Below, piece after piece: positions 6,013 through 7,577 of a DNA stretch of 7,577 bases. Position 1 is the stretch's first letter. Every line of letters starts with the position of its first letter. The notes beneath the pieces were generated by a model that saw only the letters and a list, made by a program, of their open reading frames with translations, did no database searches and was not told where the DNA came from. Origin of the DNA: an uncultured Catenibacterium sp. (lineage in GTDB: Bacteria > Bacillota_I > Bacilli_A > Erysipelotrichales > Coprobacillaceae). The DNA lies in NCBI RefSeq assembly GCF_900764565.1, contig NZ_CAAFOM010000128.1, positions 1 through 7,577 of the forward strand, written 5' to 3'. A program made the translations under genes and the position numbers.

Positions 6013-6614
6013 AATACCAACTCCTTAAAGGCACGTAAGATCTTCTTACCAATCTCTCCACTCTTTTCAGGGTGGAACTGTGTACCCATGACATTATCTT
6101 TATATACAAAAGCAGTAATCTTCTTACCACCATAATTCACATAAGCCCCAATCTGGTCTTCTGGACAATGAGCACTATATGAATGTACAAAGTAGACATA
6201 ATCGCCTTCTTCTACATACTTTAATAAAGGATGAGACTGTTTAATGATTAACTGGTTCCAACCCATATGTGGAAGCTTTGCATCGACTTCCATCTTATCA
6301 ACAGAACCCTTTAAAAAGCCTAAGCCTTTTGTATGTCCATTCTCACTGCCTTCTTCAAATAAAAGCTGCATACCAATACAAATACCAAGTATTGGTGTTC
6401 CCTTGTCCTTCACTTCATTAAGTACAGGTACAAGATGACATGCTTCTAAATTACTCATAGCCGCAGGAAATGCGCCAACACCTGGAAGAATGATTCCATC
6501 TGCCTGACGAATGACTTCAGGATCATTTGTGACAACTACATCCATGCCCTGTCTTTTACAGGCATTTGTGACTGATCCTAGATTTCCTACATGATAATCA
6601 ATAATCGCAATCAT
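6006..6614 (-). CDS. hisH: Imidazole glycerol phosphate synthase, glutamine amidotransferase subunit
   Basis: HisH hydrolyses glutamine and passes ammonia through the barrel of its partner HisF to make imidazole-glycerol phosphate and AICAR. It is a class I amidotransferase of 202 residues, the normal length. Visible motifs are the oxyanion-side PGVGAF at 44-49, the nucleophile elbow LGICIGMQ with catalytic Cys79, MGWN at 117-120, YFVHSY at 141-146, and the GTQFHPEKSG block with His181 and Glu183 completing the triad. The ATG start sits 1 nt after the hisB stop, with an AAAGGGG ribosome site (6624-6630) inside the hisB tail. The 3' end overlaps the hisA start by 7 nt, so translation of the two is probably coupled. 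Its partner gene hisF follows after hisA in the same operon. Confidence 0.97.
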   Translation of the reverse strand: MIAIIDYHVGNLGSVTNACKRQGMDVVVTNDPEVIRQADGIILPGVGAFPAAMSNLEACHLVPVLNEVKDKGTPILGICIGMQLLFEEGSENGHTKGLGFLKGSVDKMEVDAKLPHMGWNQLIIKQSHPLLKYVEEGDYVYFVHSYSAHCPEDQIGAYVNYGGKKITAFVYKDNVMGTQFHPEKSGEIGKKILRAFKELVLC

Positions 6615-6615
6615 T

Positions 6616-7203
6616 TTATAACACCCCTTTACTTGATACTACCTGCCCCTTATGGGCTTCATCAATTGTGACAGCCTCCTTGATGGCACGTGCCATAGAT
6701 TTAAATATTGCCTCTATAATATGATGTGTATTCTTACCATAATGTTCATTAATATGTAGAGTCATGAAGCAGTTATACGCAAATGCACGGAAGAATTCTT
6801 CTGTCATTTCTACTTCATAATTACCTAGATGAATATTATCTAGTTCCACATTAAAGACAAGATAAGGACGTCCACTGAAGTCTAAGTCAGTCGTTACAAG
6901 TGCTTCATCCATAGGAATAGTGAAATGACCATAACGTGTAATACCACGCTTATCACCTAATGCCTTATTGAAACATTGTCCTAAGACAATCCCTAAATCT
7001 TCTACAGTATGATGAGAATCAACCTGTAAATCACCTTTGCATCTCACTTTTAAATCAAAATTACCATGGAAAGCAAGAAGCTCAAGCATATGGTCCATGA
7101 ACCCTACACCTGTATCCACATCTGCTTCTCCTTTACCATCAATATTTAAAGAAACATATACATATGTCTCTTTTGTCTGTCTTTCTATTTCTGCCTGTCG
7201 CAT
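6616..7203 (-). CDS. hisB: Imidazoleglycerol-phosphate dehydratase (monofunctional HisB)
   Basis: HisB converts imidazole-glycerol phosphate to imidazole-acetol phosphate, the sixth step of histidine synthesis, in the cytosol with Mn ions. The 195-residue length is that of the stand-alone dehydratase; no phosphatase domain is fused, in keeping with a separate PHP phosphatase at 1600-2388. The two halves of the repeated fold each show their metal-binding motif: DSHHTVED at 62-69 (H64, H65, E68) and NTHHIIEA at 158-165 (H160, H161, E164). DTGVGFMDHMLELLAFHG at 30-47, SGRPYL at 110-115 and the C-terminal SSKGVL also match the family. The ATG start is preceded by GAGG (7212-7215) at 8 nt spacing, lying in the end of hisD. 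hisH begins 1 nt after the stop. All key residues are present; identification is very secure. Confidence 0.97.
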   Translation of the reverse strand: MRQAEIERQTKETYVYVSLNIDGKGEADVDTGVGFMDHMLELLAFHGNFDLKVRCKGDLQVDSHHTVEDLGIVLGQCFNKALGDKRGITRYGHFTIPMDEALVTTDLDFSGRPYLVFNVELDNIHLGNYEVEMTEEFFRAFAYNCFMTLHINEHYGKNTHHIIEAIFKSMARAIKEAVTIDEAHKGQVVSSKGVL

Positions 7204-7206
7204 AAA

Positions 7207-7577
7207 TTAATCCTCAAAACGTACCTTGATACTATTAGCATGTGCATCTAAACCTTCTAGATGTGCAAACTTCATAATATCATCCTTAAATGTGCCAAGT
7301 ACTGCCTGTGGATAATAGCTGAAAGCAGAATGCTTTACGAAATCATAAACACCTAAAGCACTATAGAACTTAGCAGTACCACCTGTTGGTAATACATGGT
7401 TCGTTCCACTCATATAGTCACCTAATGGTTCTGGTGTATATTCACCTAAGAAGATAGAACCAGCATTCTTGATATTTGGTAATTGTTCTAATGGATTGTC
7501 TACTAATACTTCTAAATGTTCAGGTGCAATCTTATTAGATAAGTTAATACCTTCCTTGATACTGTCTACAATAACAG
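7207..7577 (-). CDS. hisD: Histidinol dehydrogenase, C-terminal part (5' end beyond window)
   Basis: HisD catalyses the last two steps of histidine synthesis, the NAD-dependent oxidation of L-histidinol via histidinal to histidine, as a zinc-dependent cytosolic dimer. Only the last 122 residues are visible; the reading frame stays open to the window edge. Numbering from the first complete codon, the APEHLE motif at 17-22 supplies the Glu-His pair (E19, H20) that acts as general base in the family. NAGSIFLGEYTPE lies at 37-49, and GDYMSGTNHVLPTGGTA at 52-68 contains the zinc-ligand Asp (D53). The tail EGLDAHA carries the zinc-ligand His (H112). The other two zinc ligands would lie upstream, outside the window. 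The internal ATG at 7413 is not a start: it falls in the middle of the conserved GDY-M-SGTNH block. The gene ends 3 nt before hisB. Identification is near certain. Confidence 0.96.
   Translation of the reverse strand, partial: VIVDSIKEGINLSNKIAPEHLEVLVDNPLEQLPNIKNAGSIFLGEYTPEPLGDYMSGTNHVLPTGGTAKFYSALGVYDFVKHSAFSYYPQAVLGTFKDDIMKFAHLEGLDAHANSIKVRFED

Noticed and set aside
4981..6438. Plus-strand open frames over hisF (4981-5181) and hisH (6244-6438)
   Set aside because: Antisense to well-conserved his genes and without recognisable protein features.
7207..7413. A 68-residue open frame that could be read as a small separate gene
   Set aside because: Its ATG is internal to the conserved GDYMSGTNHVLPT block of HisD, and the same frame stays open to the window edge with further HisD motifs (APEHLE, NAGSIFLGEY).
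7207..7577. A histidine T-box or attenuator controlling the operon
   Set aside because: The operon's 5' end is not in the window and the sequence here is HisD coding; nothing can be said about leader control.
1..7577. A new defence, mobile or other multi-gene accessory system
   Set aside because: Genes are core metabolism and transport with even base composition and no transposase, integrase, inverted terminal repeats, array repeats or toxin-antitoxin pair that I can see.

Overview
The window is a compact, low-GC stretch with every gene on the minus strand, so the genes read from high to low coordinates. The codon choice, AGGAGG-type ribosome sites, histidine gene order and protein sequences point to a member of the Bacillota. 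The style resembles gut Erysipelotrichia/Coprobacillaceae, but that placement is inferred from general resemblance, not from a database search.

Region 1 (about 7577 to 3879) is the distal part of a histidine biosynthesis operon in the order hisD (3' part only), hisB, hisH, hisA, hisF, hisIE. Junctions are 11 to 1 nt overlaps or 1 to 3 nt gaps, and most genes carry their ribosome site inside the 3' end of the gene before. Catalytic residues are intact in all of them. A rho-independent terminator that includes the end of hisIE closes the operon. hisG, hisZ and hisC are not in the window and would have to lie upstream of hisD or elsewhere.

Region 2 (3899 to 1600) starts with an extended -10 promoter nested in that same terminator. 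It drives a MurE-type peptidoglycan Mur ligase gene, overlapped by 8 nt by a PHP-family histidinol-phosphatase gene (hisK/hisJ type). The histidinol-phosphate phosphatase step is therefore physically near the his operon but sits in a separate transcription unit behind a cell-wall gene.

Region 3 (1614 to 1) holds a small uncharacterised protein gene with its own extended -10 promoter inside the end of hisK. Its sequence layout resembles the winged-helix part of RepA_N plasmid initiators. A strong terminator follows, then a complete cation diffusion facilitator gene of the MntE (manganese efflux) type, whose cytosolic tail appears to be a tandem duplication. The CDF stop codon is the first three bases of the window.

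Four starts are best moved downstream from the longest open frame (hisF, hisIE, murE, hisK), and also that of the small protein, on ribosome-site spacing, promoter position and conserved residue numbering. I see no mobile element, CRISPR array, tRNA or rRNA, and no intergenic gap above about 50 bases. The window is mostly ordinary core metabolism; the items most worth a second look are the overlapping terminator/promoter, the MurE motif variants with the murE-hisK pairing, the RepA_N-like orphan, and the duplicated CDF tail.
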